Shown here: piece after piece, positions 1 through 8,885 of the stretch
Layout: every line of letters begins with the position of its first letter
Numbering within the stretch: position 1 is the first letter of the stretch
NCBI RefSeq assembly: GCF_023283535.1
Contig: NZ_JAKILT010000043.1
Coordinates: 1-45,464, forward strand
Direction: 5' to 3'
From: Shewanella sairae
GTDB lineage: Bacteria; Pseudomonadota; Gammaproteobacteria; Enterobacterales; Shewanellaceae
DNA length: 45,464 nt
Notes under the pieces: model-generated
Told to the model about the DNA's origin: nothing
Database searches by the model: none
Seen by the model: only the letters and a program-made list of their open reading frames with translations
Translations under genes and position numbers: made by a program

Positions 1-1
1 A

Positions 2-58
2 ATGAAAACCCCAAACGAGGTGCATGAAAAAGCCAGTTGGGAGTACCAACTGGCTTAA
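2..58 (+). CDS. Transposase C-terminus (partial, runs off the left edge)
   Basis: The visible codons read MKTPNEVHEKASWEYQLA and a TAA stop; the methionine is internal, not a start. A KTP-x-EVH ending is usual for the DDE transposase (OrfB) of IS3-family elements, which normally follows an RPHESLG-type segment that would lie outside the window. The stop codon overlaps the last base of the 30-56 hairpin. The same 18 codons appear in mirror image at the right edge. Confidence 0.65.
   Translation: MKTPNEVHEKASWEYQLA
30..56 (-). terminator. IS-borne intrinsic terminator acting on dcp
   Basis: An 11-bp perfect stem (AAGCCAGTTGG / CCAACTGGCTT) with a 5-base loop is followed on the minus strand by a U-run from the A-tract at 27-31. 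It sits 45 bases past the dcp stop, so it probably ends dcp transcription and also blocks antisense reading into the transposase. Confidence 0.8.
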
Positions 59-100
59 TAAAAACCGTCAACCTATTTTAGGACTAGACAAACTTTTAGT

Positions 101-2278
101 TTACTTAGCAAGTAAACCGCGGCTGCGCAATAGTGGCTCAATGCCAGCTTCTTTGCCACGGAACTGTTTGTAAAGTTGCATAGGATCTTCACTACCACCT
201 TGAGACAGGATGTTATCTCTAAAGGCATCGGCAGTCGCTTTATCGAAAATACCGTTTTCTTTAAAGGCTTCAAATGCATCAGCGCCTAGAATATCAGACC
301 AGATGTAGCTGTAGTAACCTGCAGAGTATCCACCAGAGAAGATGTGAGAGAAGTATGTACTGCGGTAACGCGGTGCAATCTCTTCAATCAATCCCATCTT
401 ATTTAACGATTCAGCTTCAAACTTTGCCGCATCTTTTGGCATAAAGTCTGTCACTGTGTGCCAATCTAGATCGAGTTTAGTTGCTGCCATATATTCAACT
501 GTCGCAAAACCTTGGTTAAATTTACTTGCTGCTTGGATCTTTTTAACCAGTTCTTGTGGGATTACTTCGCCAGTTTTGTAATGCTTAGCAAACTGGGCTA
601 GCACTTCAGGCTGAGTCATCCAGTTTTCCATCACCTGAGACGGGAACTCAACATAGTCACGTGGTACAGAGGTACCCGCTTGTGAGCGGTACTCAACATC
701 CGACATCATGCCATGAAGTGCGTGACCAAACTCGTGGAATAGGGTACTTGCTTCGTCAAATGTTAGTAGCGCTGGTTCATCACCAACTGGGCGAGGGTAG
801 TTAAGTACGTTTACAATAATTGGCTTAGACTCAACACCGTCCATATTGTACTGCTGACGGTATGAGTTCATCCATGCACCACCGCGCTTACTGTCACGCA
901 CGAAGTAGTCTCCCATAAAGATAGCCATAAGTTCGCCATCTTTGTCATACACTTCCCAAGTACGGACTTCATCATTGTATGTCGGTAGATCGGTGCGCTC
1001 TTTTACAGTAATGCCAAATAGACGGTTAGCTGTGTAAAATACGCCATCCAATGTGTTCTCTAGTGAGAAGTATGGACGAGTTTGCTGCTCATTAAAGCTG
1101 TATTTAGCGACACGGATTTTGTCTGAATAGTACCACCAATCCCAGCCGGCCAACTTAAAATCGCCGCCTTCTGAATCGATAAGAGCTTGCATGTCTGCCA
1201 CTTCAGCTTCTGCCTGAGCGAGTGCCGCTGGCCATACTTTGTTTAGCAGGTCATAGACGTTTTCAGGTGTTTTAGCTGTACGCTCTTCAAGTACAAAATG
1301 GGCGTGAGTTTTATAACCCATTAGCTGAGCGCGTTCAGCGCGCAGTGCTGCCATCTTAGCTAAGATCTTTTTATTATCGTTGGCGTTATTGTTATTGCCC
1401 CGATCAATATAACCCTTATACAAGGTTTCCCGCAGATCACGGTTGTCAGCATAAGTTAAAAATGGCGTGATTGAAGGGCGTGATGTAGTGAATACCCACT
1501 TGCCATCGTGACCGCGTTTAGTGGCTGTTTGCGCTGCAGTGTTAATAACATCTTCAGGCAAGCCAGACAGGTCTGCTTTGCTATCAATAACCAATTCAAA
1601 GGCATTGGTTTCTGCCAATAGGTTATCGCCAAACTCTAAGCTAAGTTTACCAATCTGCTCATTTAAAGCACGTAGCTCAGTTTTATCTGCTTCACTTAAG
1701 TTAGCACCGCCGCGGGTGAAAGATTTATAGGTGTCTTCAAGCAGTTTAGCTTGAGCCACATTAAGGTTTAAGCTGTCGCGTTGGTTATAAACCGCTTTAA
1801 CTTTTTGAAATAACGCGTCATTAAGCAGTACATCATCGCTTGCTGATGACAGCATTGGCGAAACTTCTTTAGAAATCGCCTGCAGTTGTTCGTTAGTATC
1901 AGCGCCGGTTAAGTTATAAAATACACTGGCGACTTTAGTTGTTAGCTCACCCGAGAACTCCATCGCTTCAATGGTGTTAGCAAAAGTAGGTGCAGCAGGG
2001 TTATCGATAATTGCTTGGATTTCCGCTTTGTGCTGTGCAATACCGGCTTTAAATGCTGGTAAATAGTGCTCAGGTTTAATCTTGGCAAAATCCGGAATGC
2101 CTAAATATGTATCGTAAGGTTTAAAGAATGGGTTACTTGCATTATTTTCAATGATTTGTGCAGCAACAACATTTGGAGCCTCTTGGCTAGTGGTTGTGCT
2201 AGTTGTGGCGCTACATGCTGTGAGTGCCATTGCTAGTGCAACTGCAGACACGATTGGTTTGAGGGTTAATCCCTTCAT
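101..2278 (-). CDS. dcp: Peptidyl-dipeptidase Dcp-type M3 metallopeptidase, predicted lipoprotein
   Basis: A 725-residue zinc peptidase that releases dipeptides from the C-terminus of peptides, useful for digesting imported or periplasmic peptides. The M3 signature HEFGHALHG starts at H515: zinc ligands H515 and H519, catalytic E516, third ligand probably E544 in the VEFPSQVMENW segment. It begins with a lipoprotein signal (LTAC, C22), so it is expected in the cell envelope, unlike the cytoplasmic E. coli Dcp. The start ATG is preceded by a GGGG-containing Shine-Dalgarno site. Its 3' end lies 10 bases from the IS, which provides the terminator. It could be a Dcp-like M3 paralogue of different specificity, but the alignment I recall favours Dcp over OpdA. 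Confidence 0.9.
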   Translation of the reverse strand: MKGLTLKPIVSAVALAMALTACSATTSTTTSQEAPNVVAAQIIENNASNPFFKPYDTYLGIPDFAKIKPEHYLPAFKAGIAQHKAEIQAIIDNPAAPTFANTIEAMEFSGELTTKVASVFYNLTGADTNEQLQAISKEVSPMLSSASDDVLLNDALFQKVKAVYNQRDSLNLNVAQAKLLEDTYKSFTRGGANLSEADKTELRALNEQIGKLSLEFGDNLLAETNAFELVIDSKADLSGLPEDVINTAAQTATKRGHDGKWVFTTSRPSITPFLTYADNRDLRETLYKGYIDRGNNNNANDNKKILAKMAALRAERAQLMGYKTHAHFVLEERTAKTPENVYDLLNKVWPAALAQAEAEVADMQALIDSEGGDFKLAGWDWWYYSDKIRVAKYSFNEQQTRPYFSLENTLDGVFYTANRLFGITVKERTDLPTYNDEVRTWEVYDKDGELMAIFMGDYFVRDSKRGGAWMNSYRQQYNMDGVESKPIIVNVLNYPRPVGDEPALLTFDEASTLFHEFGHALHGMMSDVEYRSQAGTSVPRDYVEFPSQVMENWMTQPEVLAQFAKHYKTGEVIPQELVKKIQAASKFNQGFATVEYMAATKLDLDWHTVTDFMPKDAAKFEAESLNKMGLIEEIAPRYRSTYFSHIFSGGYSAGYYSYIWSDILGADAFEAFKENGIFDKATADAFRDNILSQGGSEDPMQLYKQFRGKEAGIEPLLRSRGLLAK

Positions 2279-2768
2279 ATTTATATCCCCGACGTTACTT
2301 GTTTTAAAAATCGCCTTTTAGATTACGCAGACGTTAACCTCTTTAAGTACCATGGTTAAAGGTGTTAAATCCAATACTAAAGCCGAAAGATTGTAACAAA
2401 GCGTTTGATTAGCTATTTTTTGAACATGCAGGCATGGTTAACAGGGTAAAACTTATTTTCGACTTAATTAAAACCAGCCTTTAAGCGAGTCAATATTAGC
2501 TGTTTGTAATGCACGCGGTTGTTATCTTTATGCTCTTTGAATGATTGTCCATTAAGTCTGATTTAAGCTGTGCCTTTTGAATATAGGGGGGTAACTTTGT
2601 TTTAATTACTTCACGCTACTTGAGTTATTTTTACTGTTTTACTCTAGCCTGTGAACTAAGCCTTTAATTTGATGTTAACGACATGATTTTTCGTGATAAT
2701 AGTCAACGCTCCAGTTTTTGAAATTTGCCACAATAACCGCTGATTTTTCTAGCGGAACACTCTTTGTA
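2279..2768. other. Divergent intergenic region, dcp / chemoreceptor
   Basis: This 490-base gap must hold the promoters of both flanking genes. An imperfect palindrome, CTTTAA-N9-TTAAAG at 2341-2361, lies about 65 bases upstream of dcp and could be an operator; this is inference only. I found no convincing FliA (TAAA-N15-GCCGATAA) site for the chemoreceptor and no small gene. Confidence 0.4.
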
Positions 2769-4343
2769 ATGCGCAATAACAAACCCGTCACTCAAAATGA
2801 AAAGACCTTAACAGAGAATTGTATTTTATTATCGACCACTAATCTTAAGGGGGAGATAAAATATGCCAATGAAGGTTTTACAAATGTAAGTGGTTACAGT
2901 TTTGATGAGCTACATAAGCAGCCGCATAATATGGTTCGTCATCCGGACATGCCTGCTGCTGCCTTTGAGTCACTCTGGGAACGAGTAAAGCAAGGTAAAC
3001 CTTGGGTTGGTATTGTTAAAAACCGCACTAAAAGTGGCGATCATTACTGGGTTAATGCCTATATCGCTCCGGTTTATGAGAACGGTAAAATTCATGAGTA
3101 TCAGTCTGTACGCCGTAAAGCGACCAAAGAGCAAATTACGCGTGCCGAAGACATTTACCAAAGTGTTAATGCTGGTAAGGTGCCTAAGGCGCTACGTAAA
3201 CCCGTTTTAAGTTTTACGGGACGAATTTATATTTGGTTACTGTTATCTGTGCTGATGGCGGGTTTAATTGCGCAATACTCACCAATTTTCGCGATTATTG
3301 CGGTAGGTATATTCGCCGCGCTGGGTTTAAAGCAGATTTTGAAGCCTTTTAAGTCTTTAGCCATTCAGGCGAGCAAAGTGGTAGACGATCCCCTTGCTAC
3401 AGGCGTGTTTACTGGTCGACAAGATGAAATTGGCCGAATTGGATTTGCATTACAGTTTTTGTTGACAGAAACAGGCGGCGTTGTGGGACGAATGGCTGAC
3501 TCAGCCGGCTCGATAGAGTCTTTAAGTGCTAGCTTGAATGACACCATTGCTAATACTCGCCAACGTGCAGACTGCCAAAGTCAGCAAACAAGCCAGGCTG
3601 CAACGGCGATGGAAGAGATGAGCGCCAGTTTCAGTGAAGTTAGTCAAAATATTCATAGCGCCGCACAGGAGATGTCGGTAAGCAATACCTCTGCAGAGCA
3701 AGGTCATGAATTACTTGAACAAGTGATCGATTCGATTAATCAACTAAAAGATGAAGTGGGTAACTTTGCCACTGTAGTGGCCTCTATAGAGCAAGATAGC
3801 CAAGATATTAATAAGGTATTGGAAGTGATTCGAGGCATTGCTGAACAAACGAACCTTTTGGCATTAAATGCAGCGATTGAAGCGGCTCGAGCGGGAGAGT
3901 CTGGCCGTGGCTTTGCCGTTGTTGCTGACGAAGTGCGCCAGCTTTCAAGTCGGACTAGTGAGTCAACGTCGCATATTGAGGCGATTGTCAGTAAGTTTCG
4001 TGATAGCACGACTATGGCAGCCAAAGCGATGGAAGCAGGACAGCAAAAAGCCTTGCTTTCAGTTGATTTAGCCAGACAAGTAGATGAGTCATTTGAAGCG
4101 CTTAGAGCATCAATTGTAAAAATGAATGTGATGAGTGATGAAAACGCCTGTGCGATGACACAGCAAACCACTGTAGCAAATGAAATTAGCCATTCAATAC
4201 AAGTTATTAGTGAATTGTCATTAGAAAGTTTAGAACAAACCCGTAATGCGGCAGAGCGTGGAGAACAAGTGCTGCGCTTATCGGCTAAAACACATCACTT
4301 ATCACAGCAGTTTTGGGAACAGAGTGTTCAAAGGAAGATGTAG
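2769..4343 (+). CDS. PAS-domain methyl-accepting chemotaxis protein (Aer-like)
   Basis: A 524-residue energy or redox taxis receptor. Residues about 1-120 form a PAS domain of the Aer type (the [11 protein letters not shown] opening and [22 protein letters not shown] are typical). A membrane hairpin follows at about 153-188 with a short HAMP-like linker, and the cytoplasmic signalling tip starts at E359 ([19 protein letters not shown]). There is no large periplasmic domain, so sensing is presumably through a cofactor (FAD in Aer) or the membrane. I chose the ATG at 2769 rather than the TTG at 2718 because Aer-family proteins begin exactly there. No CheA/CheW genes adjoin, but cheV lies 23 kb away. 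Confidence 0.9.
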   Translation: MRNNKPVTQNEKTLTENCILLSTTNLKGEIKYANEGFTNVSGYSFDELHKQPHNMVRHPDMPAAAFESLWERVKQGKPWVGIVKNRTKSGDHYWVNAYIAPVYENGKIHEYQSVRRKATKEQITRAEDIYQSVNAGKVPKALRKPVLSFTGRIYIWLLLSVLMAGLIAQYSPIFAIIAVGIFAALGLKQILKPFKSLAIQASKVVDDPLATGVFTGRQDEIGRIGFALQFLLTETGGVVGRMADSAGSIESLSASLNDTIANTRQRADCQSQQTSQAATAMEEMSASFSEVSQNIHSAAQEMSVSNTSAEQGHELLEQVIDSINQLKDEVGNFATVVASIEQDSQDINKVLEVIRGIAEQTNLLALNAAIEAARAGESGRGFAVVADEVRQLSSRTSESTSHIEAIVSKFRDSTTMAAKAMEAGQQKALLSVDLARQVDESFEALRASIVKMNVMSDENACAMTQQTTVANEISHSIQVISELSLESLEQTRNAAERGEQVLRLSAKTHHLSQQFWEQSVQRKM

Positions 4344-4360
4344 TATCGCTGTTAACAAGC

Positions 4361-4392
4361 AGCAGCTAACCCATTAGGTTAACTGCTGTTTT
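4361..4392 (+). terminator. Intrinsic terminator after the chemoreceptor gene
   Basis: Stem AGCAG-c-TAACC / GGTTA-a-CTGCT with a CATTA loop, followed by GTTTT. It lies 18 bases after the chemoreceptor stop and faces the convergent peroxidase gene. Confidence 0.7.
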
Positions 4393-4413
4393 ACATAAGC
4401 TAACCCGTATAGC

Positions 4414-5418
4414 TTACAAGCGTCTAATAAAGGATTTGATATAAGCTGGTGTGCGCGCATTTAAAATGGGATCAGCTGATGGTTCAATGCCTTCGGGCAA
4501 TAAAACTGGATTGAAAATACTCTTATCGCACTGCTGAACGTTGCTCTCATTGTCCCGCTTGCCATCAATAATGATTTGTCCAACTAATATACGTTGACGT
4601 GATTCAGGCCATAGAATGGTGGGATCAACTACCACATCGTCACTGTCGGCCAATTTCACGTATAAGTTCCAAACTGCTGGCGCTGTTTCAATTCGATTGA
4701 GTAATTCCTGTTGTAGGAAGTCATCAGAGCGGGTTGCAAGCTCTGCTTGCGTCAATGCGGTTTGACCGGCAGCTGGCTCAAAAATCCAGCGCCCAGCGAT
4801 CTGACTGTTATCTGGTTTATCAAATAAGAAACTGTTTACCCCAAAGTAGCGACTATTGGCAAAACTGCTGCTTTTGGGCATTTGACTTACATATTCAAAA
4901 AAAGCCTTTGCATCAGGCTTATTGTCTATAAGCCACTGTTTCCCTTCCGCGCCTTGTTTTACTTTAGTTTGAAAAGTAAAAAAGTCTTCTAGGTTGCTGG
5001 CAAAAAATAGCTGTGCATTCGTGGTGACAAAATTAAGGCTTTCCTTATCCCCATCAATTTTAAGCGACATAAAGCGACCCGCCCCTTTATCCGATGCATG
5101 TGGATTAGTTCCCCCAAGTGAGAAGCGAGCAGTTACGCTTATTTCTTGTTGTTCAAAAAATGGAATGTTGAATTGATTTTCAATATTTGCTGCCGGTGTA
5201 AACGTTCCGGATGTGCAGAAACCTTTGGCGTGATTGCGCAGCTTTATTTTTTTACCGGCTTCGCGACTTGCTGCATCAGGAGTGCCATTTACCGCGTCGA
5301 CTAATTCCGAAATAGACTTTTCAGCGGCAAATATTGATGTTGGCAATAGGGCTAAGCTGACATATATACTTGCTTGTAATAAGGGGCTGATGCTTTGGTA
5401 AAGTCTCTTTTTAAACAT
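4414..5418 (-). CDS. Catalase-family heme peroxidase (SrpA-like), exported
   Basis: A 334-residue member of the small catalase-related peroxidases, which use the catalase fold to reduce peroxides with an external reductant. Visible: a Sec signal peptide (MFKKRLYQ..., probable cleavage after FAA, residues 31-32), the distal His in the NHAKGFC segment (H63), the TTNAQLFFAS stretch expected to hold the heme-pocket Asn, and the C-terminal ARTPAYIKSF motif with Y326 as likely proximal heme ligand. I start at the ATG at 5418, which has AGAG upstream; the ATG at 5451 lacks a ribosome site. Probable role: periplasmic peroxide defence. Substrate and electron donor cannot be read from sequence. Confidence 0.8.
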   Translation of the reverse strand: MFKKRLYQSISPLLQASIYVSLALLPTSIFAAEKSISELVDAVNGTPDAASREAGKKIKLRNHAKGFCTSGTFTPAANIENQFNIPFFEQQEISVTARFSLGGTNPHASDKGAGRFMSLKIDGDKESLNFVTTNAQLFFASNLEDFFTFQTKVKQGAEGKQWLIDNKPDAKAFFEYVSQMPKSSSFANSRYFGVNSFLFDKPDNSQIAGRWIFEPAAGQTALTQAELATRSDDFLQQELLNRIETAPAVWNLYVKLADSDDVVVDPTILWPESRQRILVGQIIIDGKRDNESNVQQCDKSIFNPVLLPEGIEPSADPILNARTPAYIKSFIRRL

Positions 5419-5798
5419 TATTGCTCTAAGAGTTATGCTTGTTATTTTCATAATATGAAATCTAAATGTGATATGTGGAGATAGAGAACGGAAAAGGCAA
5501 ACATTTCTTTCGCGAAAGAGGCACTTAATTATTTAGAAACGAACATAGGGCCTTTGAACTGTGCAGGTAAGTTTGATCTTAGGTAGATAAATTAGCTTAC
5601 AAGCTATTTGCTTGAAAGAGGCGGAGCAAAGCCTTACTTATTCTGTTATTAGCAGCAGTTATTAGTAACGATTTTCGGTGGCGATAATTAACAAGGTAAC
5701 GGCTTTAGCTGGGATGGTAATATTGATGGGCAACGCCGCTAAGCCACAGCTTAAAGCTGTGGCTTAGCGTTAAGTGTTTTACAGTAGAGGTTTGCCGA
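5419..5798. other. Intergenic region, peroxidase / rihA
   Basis: 380 bases between two minus-strand genes. It contains the 14-bp perfect palindrome TCTTTCGCGAAAGA at 5506-5519, 88 bases upstream of the peroxidase start (possible operator), and a strong hairpin at 5737-5769. No credible reading frame was found. Confidence 0.5.
5737..5769 (-). terminator. 16-bp perfect stem-loop downstream of rihA
   Basis: CGCTAAGCCACAGCTT and its exact complement are separated by a single A, giving a very stable hairpin 30 bases past the rihA stop. There is no U-run on either strand, so it may be a 3'-end stabiliser or a repeat-type palindrome rather than a classical terminator. Confidence 0.55.
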
Positions 5799-6758
5799 TT
5801 AGTTATAAGCTTCTAAACACTCAACAATCAAATCAACAAAGCCTTGTCTATCGAGTTTACATAGCACTTGGGTGTTATGTGGGTTACTGGTGAGTTGATA
5901 ACGGTCAACAACCGTCATGCCTTGGGTATATTCACCTTTAGTTTCTACCCCAACCCAGCAATCGTATGATGTAAATAGCTCAGGCTTCAGTAGCCATGCA
6001 ATGGTACATGGGTCGTGCAGTGGTGCGCCTTCAAAGCCCCATTTTGGATCTCTGTGGTAGATCATAAAGAAATCGAGCAGCTCGGCGACGCACTTGGCGA
6101 CTGGGTTTGGAATAACCCGAATACGTTCAATGTCTTCATCCATTATCTGTGCTTGATGGGTAATATCAAGGCCGCACATGATAATTGGCACCCCGGACTT
6201 GAACACCATGTCAGCCGCTTCTGGGTCGACAAAAATATTAAATTCAGCCGCTGGAGTCCAGTTACCTGCTTCTGCTGCGCCGCCCATTAATACGATGCGT
6301 TCAATTTTGCTGTGTAGCTCTGGGTAGGTCGATAAAAATAAGGCAATATTAGTCAGCGGCCCTGATGGCACTAGCGTTACAGGCTCTGCACTTTCACGTA
6401 CCTTTTGCGCCATGAGCTCAATAGCTGAAATAGCGAGTGGTTCAAATGCTGGATCGGGGAGTTTAGGGCCATCTAGGCCGCTTTCACCGTGAACATTATC
6501 GGCGATGATTAGCTCGCGTGCTAAAGGTTTAGGTGCGCCTGCCGCAACTGGGACATCGTGACGTTCAAGTAGTGTAAGGATGCGTAGCGCATTGTTGAGG
6601 GTTTTATCTGGGGTTTGGTTACCTGCGCTGGTGGTTACAGCCAATGGGTTTAGTTTGTTGCTACTCATCGCTAAAATCAATGAGATGGCATCGTCATGAC
6701 CTGGATCGCAGTCAAGAATAATAGGGGTAACTTTTTGGATTTGTTGAGTAGGGCTCAT
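5799..6758 (-). CDS. rihA: Pyrimidine-specific ribonucleoside hydrolase RihA
   Basis: A 319-residue cytoplasmic nucleoside hydrolase that cleaves uridine or cytidine to ribose and base for salvage. The N-terminal calcium-binding signature DCDPGHDD (residues 16-23) is intact. Long stretches ([54 protein letters not shown]) match E. coli RihA rather than RihB or RihC, and length is close to the E. coli protein (311). The start has GGAG eight bases upstream. It appears to be a single-gene unit between hairpins. Confidence 0.93.
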   Translation of the reverse strand: MSPTQQIQKVTPIILDCDPGHDDAISLILAMSSNKLNPLAVTTSAGNQTPDKTLNNALRILTLLERHDVPVAAGAPKPLARELIIADNVHGESGLDGPKLPDPAFEPLAISAIELMAQKVRESAEPVTLVPSGPLTNIALFLSTYPELHSKIERIVLMGGAAEAGNWTPAAEFNIFVDPEAADMVFKSGVPIIMCGLDITHQAQIMDEDIERIRVIPNPVAKCVAELLDFFMIYHRDPKWGFEGAPLHDPCTIAWLLKPELFTSYDCWVGVETKGEYTQGMTVVDRYQLTSNPHNTQVLCKLDRQGFVDLIVECLEAYN

Positions 6759-6899
6759 TATTAGACTCCGAAAAATGAGTAACGATTAAAATACTAAGTC
6801 GATTTTTTATAGCATCCTAGAGGGTTACAAACTCAAAAACTGTGACTAAGTGACACTTTCATACCATTCAATACATTGTTTACATTTGCTTTATTCAAT

Positions 6900-6928
6900 A
6901 AAAAGGCCTTATCACTAGCATAAGACCT
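6900..6928 (-). terminator. Intrinsic terminator of ggt
   Basis: On the minus strand a 9-bp stem (AGGTCTTAT / ATAAGGCCT, one G-U pair) with a 7-base loop is followed by TTTTT. It lies 26 bases beyond the ggt stop codon. Confidence 0.75.
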
Positions 6929-6953
6929 TGTTTGCAAATATTGAGAGGGCTAC

Positions 6954-8699
6954 TTAATAACCACTGGTTTCACTGCCTGCCCGGCGTGGATCGCTCGCAC
7001 CAAAGATCCCTTGCTCAGTGACCATGATTGACTGTGTCGAGCCAATAGCATTATTGACTTTGACGTCATGCCCTTTGGCTTTTAACAAGGTTTGTGTATC
7101 ACGGTTAAGGCTGCGCTCAACCCGCAGCACATCGGGTAGCCATTGGTGGTGTATACGAGGGGCGTTGGTCGCCTCTGCAATGTTCAAGTCATGATCAATA
7201 ACATTCATAATGATCTGCATCGTCGTGGTAATAATGCGTGAGCCGCCGGGGCTGCCGGTTACAATATAAGGCTTACCTTCTTTCATCACTATGGTGGGGC
7301 TCATTGAGCTTAATGGGCGTTTATTGGCTTCGACTGCATTCGCTTGTCCGCCGATTAAGCCAAAACCATTTGGTGTGCCAGCTTTGGCTGAGAAATCATC
7401 CATCTCATTATTGAGCAAAATCCCCGTGCCTTTAGCAACGAGCCCTGAGCCATAACTAAAATTAAGCGTATAAGTGTTGGATACAGCATTGCCCCATTTA
7501 TCAACGACTGAGTAGTGAGTGGTTTGATCACTCTCATAAGGCGCGAGTTTGCCTGGTTTGATATCGCTGCTAGGCGTGGCTTTATCTAGCGATATTTGTT
7601 TGGCTAGCTGCTTAGCATAATCTTTGCTGAGGAGGGCGTTTACTGGGACGTCGAAAAAGTCGGGGTCGCCAAGGTATTCACTGCGATCAGCATAAGCGCG
7701 TTTCATCGCCTCTGTCATTAAGTGTAAGGTTGCAGCTGTGTTCAGTCCCAAATCGCTAATTGGATAACCTTCAAGCATATTGAGCATTTCAATAATATGA
7801 ATGCCACCAGAAGACGGTGGCGGCATTGAAATTACCTGATACCCTCGGTAACTGCCAACCACTGGCTCACGTTCAATCACTTTATAGTTACTAAGATCAT
7901 CTAGGGTCATGATCCCACCAGCGTCTTGAATAGCGTTAACCAACTTCGCTGCAGTTTCGCCTTGATAAAACCCTTTGCTGCCGTGTTTGGCGATAAGTGA
8001 TAGCGAGTGGCCAAGCTCTGTCTGTTTTAATAATTCCCCTATCTGATAATCGCTACCGTCAGCTTTGTAAAATATCTCTGCTGAACTTGGCCATTGAGAA
8101 ATTCTGCGCTTTAGGCCTGACAGCGAAGATTGCAGATCTGGGGTTACACTAATACCTTTGTTTGCCATATCAATGGCTGCACGGGTGACTTGCTCCATGG
8201 TCATGGTGCCGTATTTTTCGAGTGCCAGCTCCATGCCCATAACAGTGCCGGGTACACCGACTGCAAGCCCATGTTCACGGCTGAGTTTTTTTACCGGATC
8301 ACCACTCGCATCGAGAAAGATGTCTTTATGGGCTTTTTGTGGCGCCATTTCACGATAATCGATAGCGATGGTTTTATTAGGCTCGGCTAAGTGAACCAGC
8401 ATAAATCCGCCGCCACCAATATTGCCAGCTCTTGGCAAAGTGACGGCTAGAGCAAATCCGACGGCGACAGCGGCATCAACTGCATTACCGCCTTGCTTTA
8501 AAATCTCGACGCCAGCTTGAGTTGCTAATGCTTCTTGGCTCGAAACCATGCCATGTTTAGCCCAAATAGGTTGAGCAGTAGCTGCGTGGCTATATATCGA
8601 TGCCTCTTTGGCTACCACAGGTAGCGGAGCGCTAACTGTTATCGCGGCTAATGGAATAACCATGGAGAGAGAGAAGGCTAAGGTCTTAAAAGCACTCAT
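6954..8699 (-). CDS. ggt: Gamma-glutamyltransferase precursor
   Basis: A 581-residue periplasmic enzyme that hydrolyses glutathione and other gamma-glutamyl compounds or transfers the glutamyl group. It is made as a proenzyme that cuts itself before the catalytic threonine: the TTHYSVVD motif puts that residue at T394 (T391 in E. coli). The N-terminal signal peptide and later GSPGGSRI and PLSSMSPT motifs are all present, so it looks intact. AAGGAT lies seven bases before the start. It is followed by its own terminator and is divergent from the GNAT gene. Confidence 0.95.
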   Translation of the reverse strand: MSAFKTLAFSLSMVIPLAAITVSAPLPVVAKEASIYSHAATAQPIWAKHGMVSSQEALATQAGVEILKQGGNAVDAAVAVGFALAVTLPRAGNIGGGGFMLVHLAEPNKTIAIDYREMAPQKAHKDIFLDASGDPVKKLSREHGLAVGVPGTVMGMELALEKYGTMTMEQVTRAAIDMANKGISVTPDLQSSLSGLKRRISQWPSSAEIFYKADGSDYQIGELLKQTELGHSLSLIAKHGSKGFYQGETAAKLVNAIQDAGGIMTLDDLSNYKVIEREPVVGSYRGYQVISMPPPSSGGIHIIEMLNMLEGYPISDLGLNTAATLHLMTEAMKRAYADRSEYLGDPDFFDVPVNALLSKDYAKQLAKQISLDKATPSSDIKPGKLAPYESDQTTHYSVVDKWGNAVSNTYTLNFSYGSGLVAKGTGILLNNEMDDFSAKAGTPNGFGLIGGQANAVEANKRPLSSMSPTIVMKEGKPYIVTGSPGGSRIITTTMQIIMNVIDHDLNIAEATNAPRIHHQWLPDVLRVERSLNRDTQTLLKAKGHDVKVNNAIGSTQSIMVTEQGIFGASDPRRAGSETSGY

Positions 8700-8885
8700 T
8701 TTTAATCCTTTACTGTATTGTTATCAGCTTAATTTGTTTTATTTTTAGTTTGCAGTTAAATCGTTATGGTATTGTGACGGGTTACTTGCTCAAGGCAATG
8801 TGACGTTTATTAACGATAATTGCAAGTCGCTTACAGGGTAGGCAAACTTTAATATTGATTGGTATGACAATTCAGGGAGAAGCCG

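Larger units (their letters stand above)
1..90 (+). mobile_element. Partial insertion sequence, 3' end (IS3-family-like)
   Basis: These bases are the exact reverse complement of the last 90 bases of the window, and identity stops abruptly after base 90. The block holds the C-terminal codons of a transposase followed by 32 non-coding bases ending in ...GACTAGACA, so the element ends in CA as IS3-family elements do. The IS lies 10 bases beyond the dcp stop codon. Only this end is visible, so the name and full length cannot be given. Family assignment is inferred from the protein tail and the TG...CA end. Confidence 0.75.

Noticed and set aside
2600..2768. FliA promoter for the chemoreceptor gene
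   Set aside because: No TAAA with 15-base spacing to a GCCGATAA-like element could be found.
3740..4171. A 143-codon antisense frame inside the chemoreceptor gene
   Set aside because: It mirrors the codon structure of the conserved signalling domain, has no ribosome site and no recognisable protein features.
5737..5769. CRISPR repeat or attachment site
   Set aside because: The palindrome is single, with no spaced copies and no integrase or cas gene in the window.
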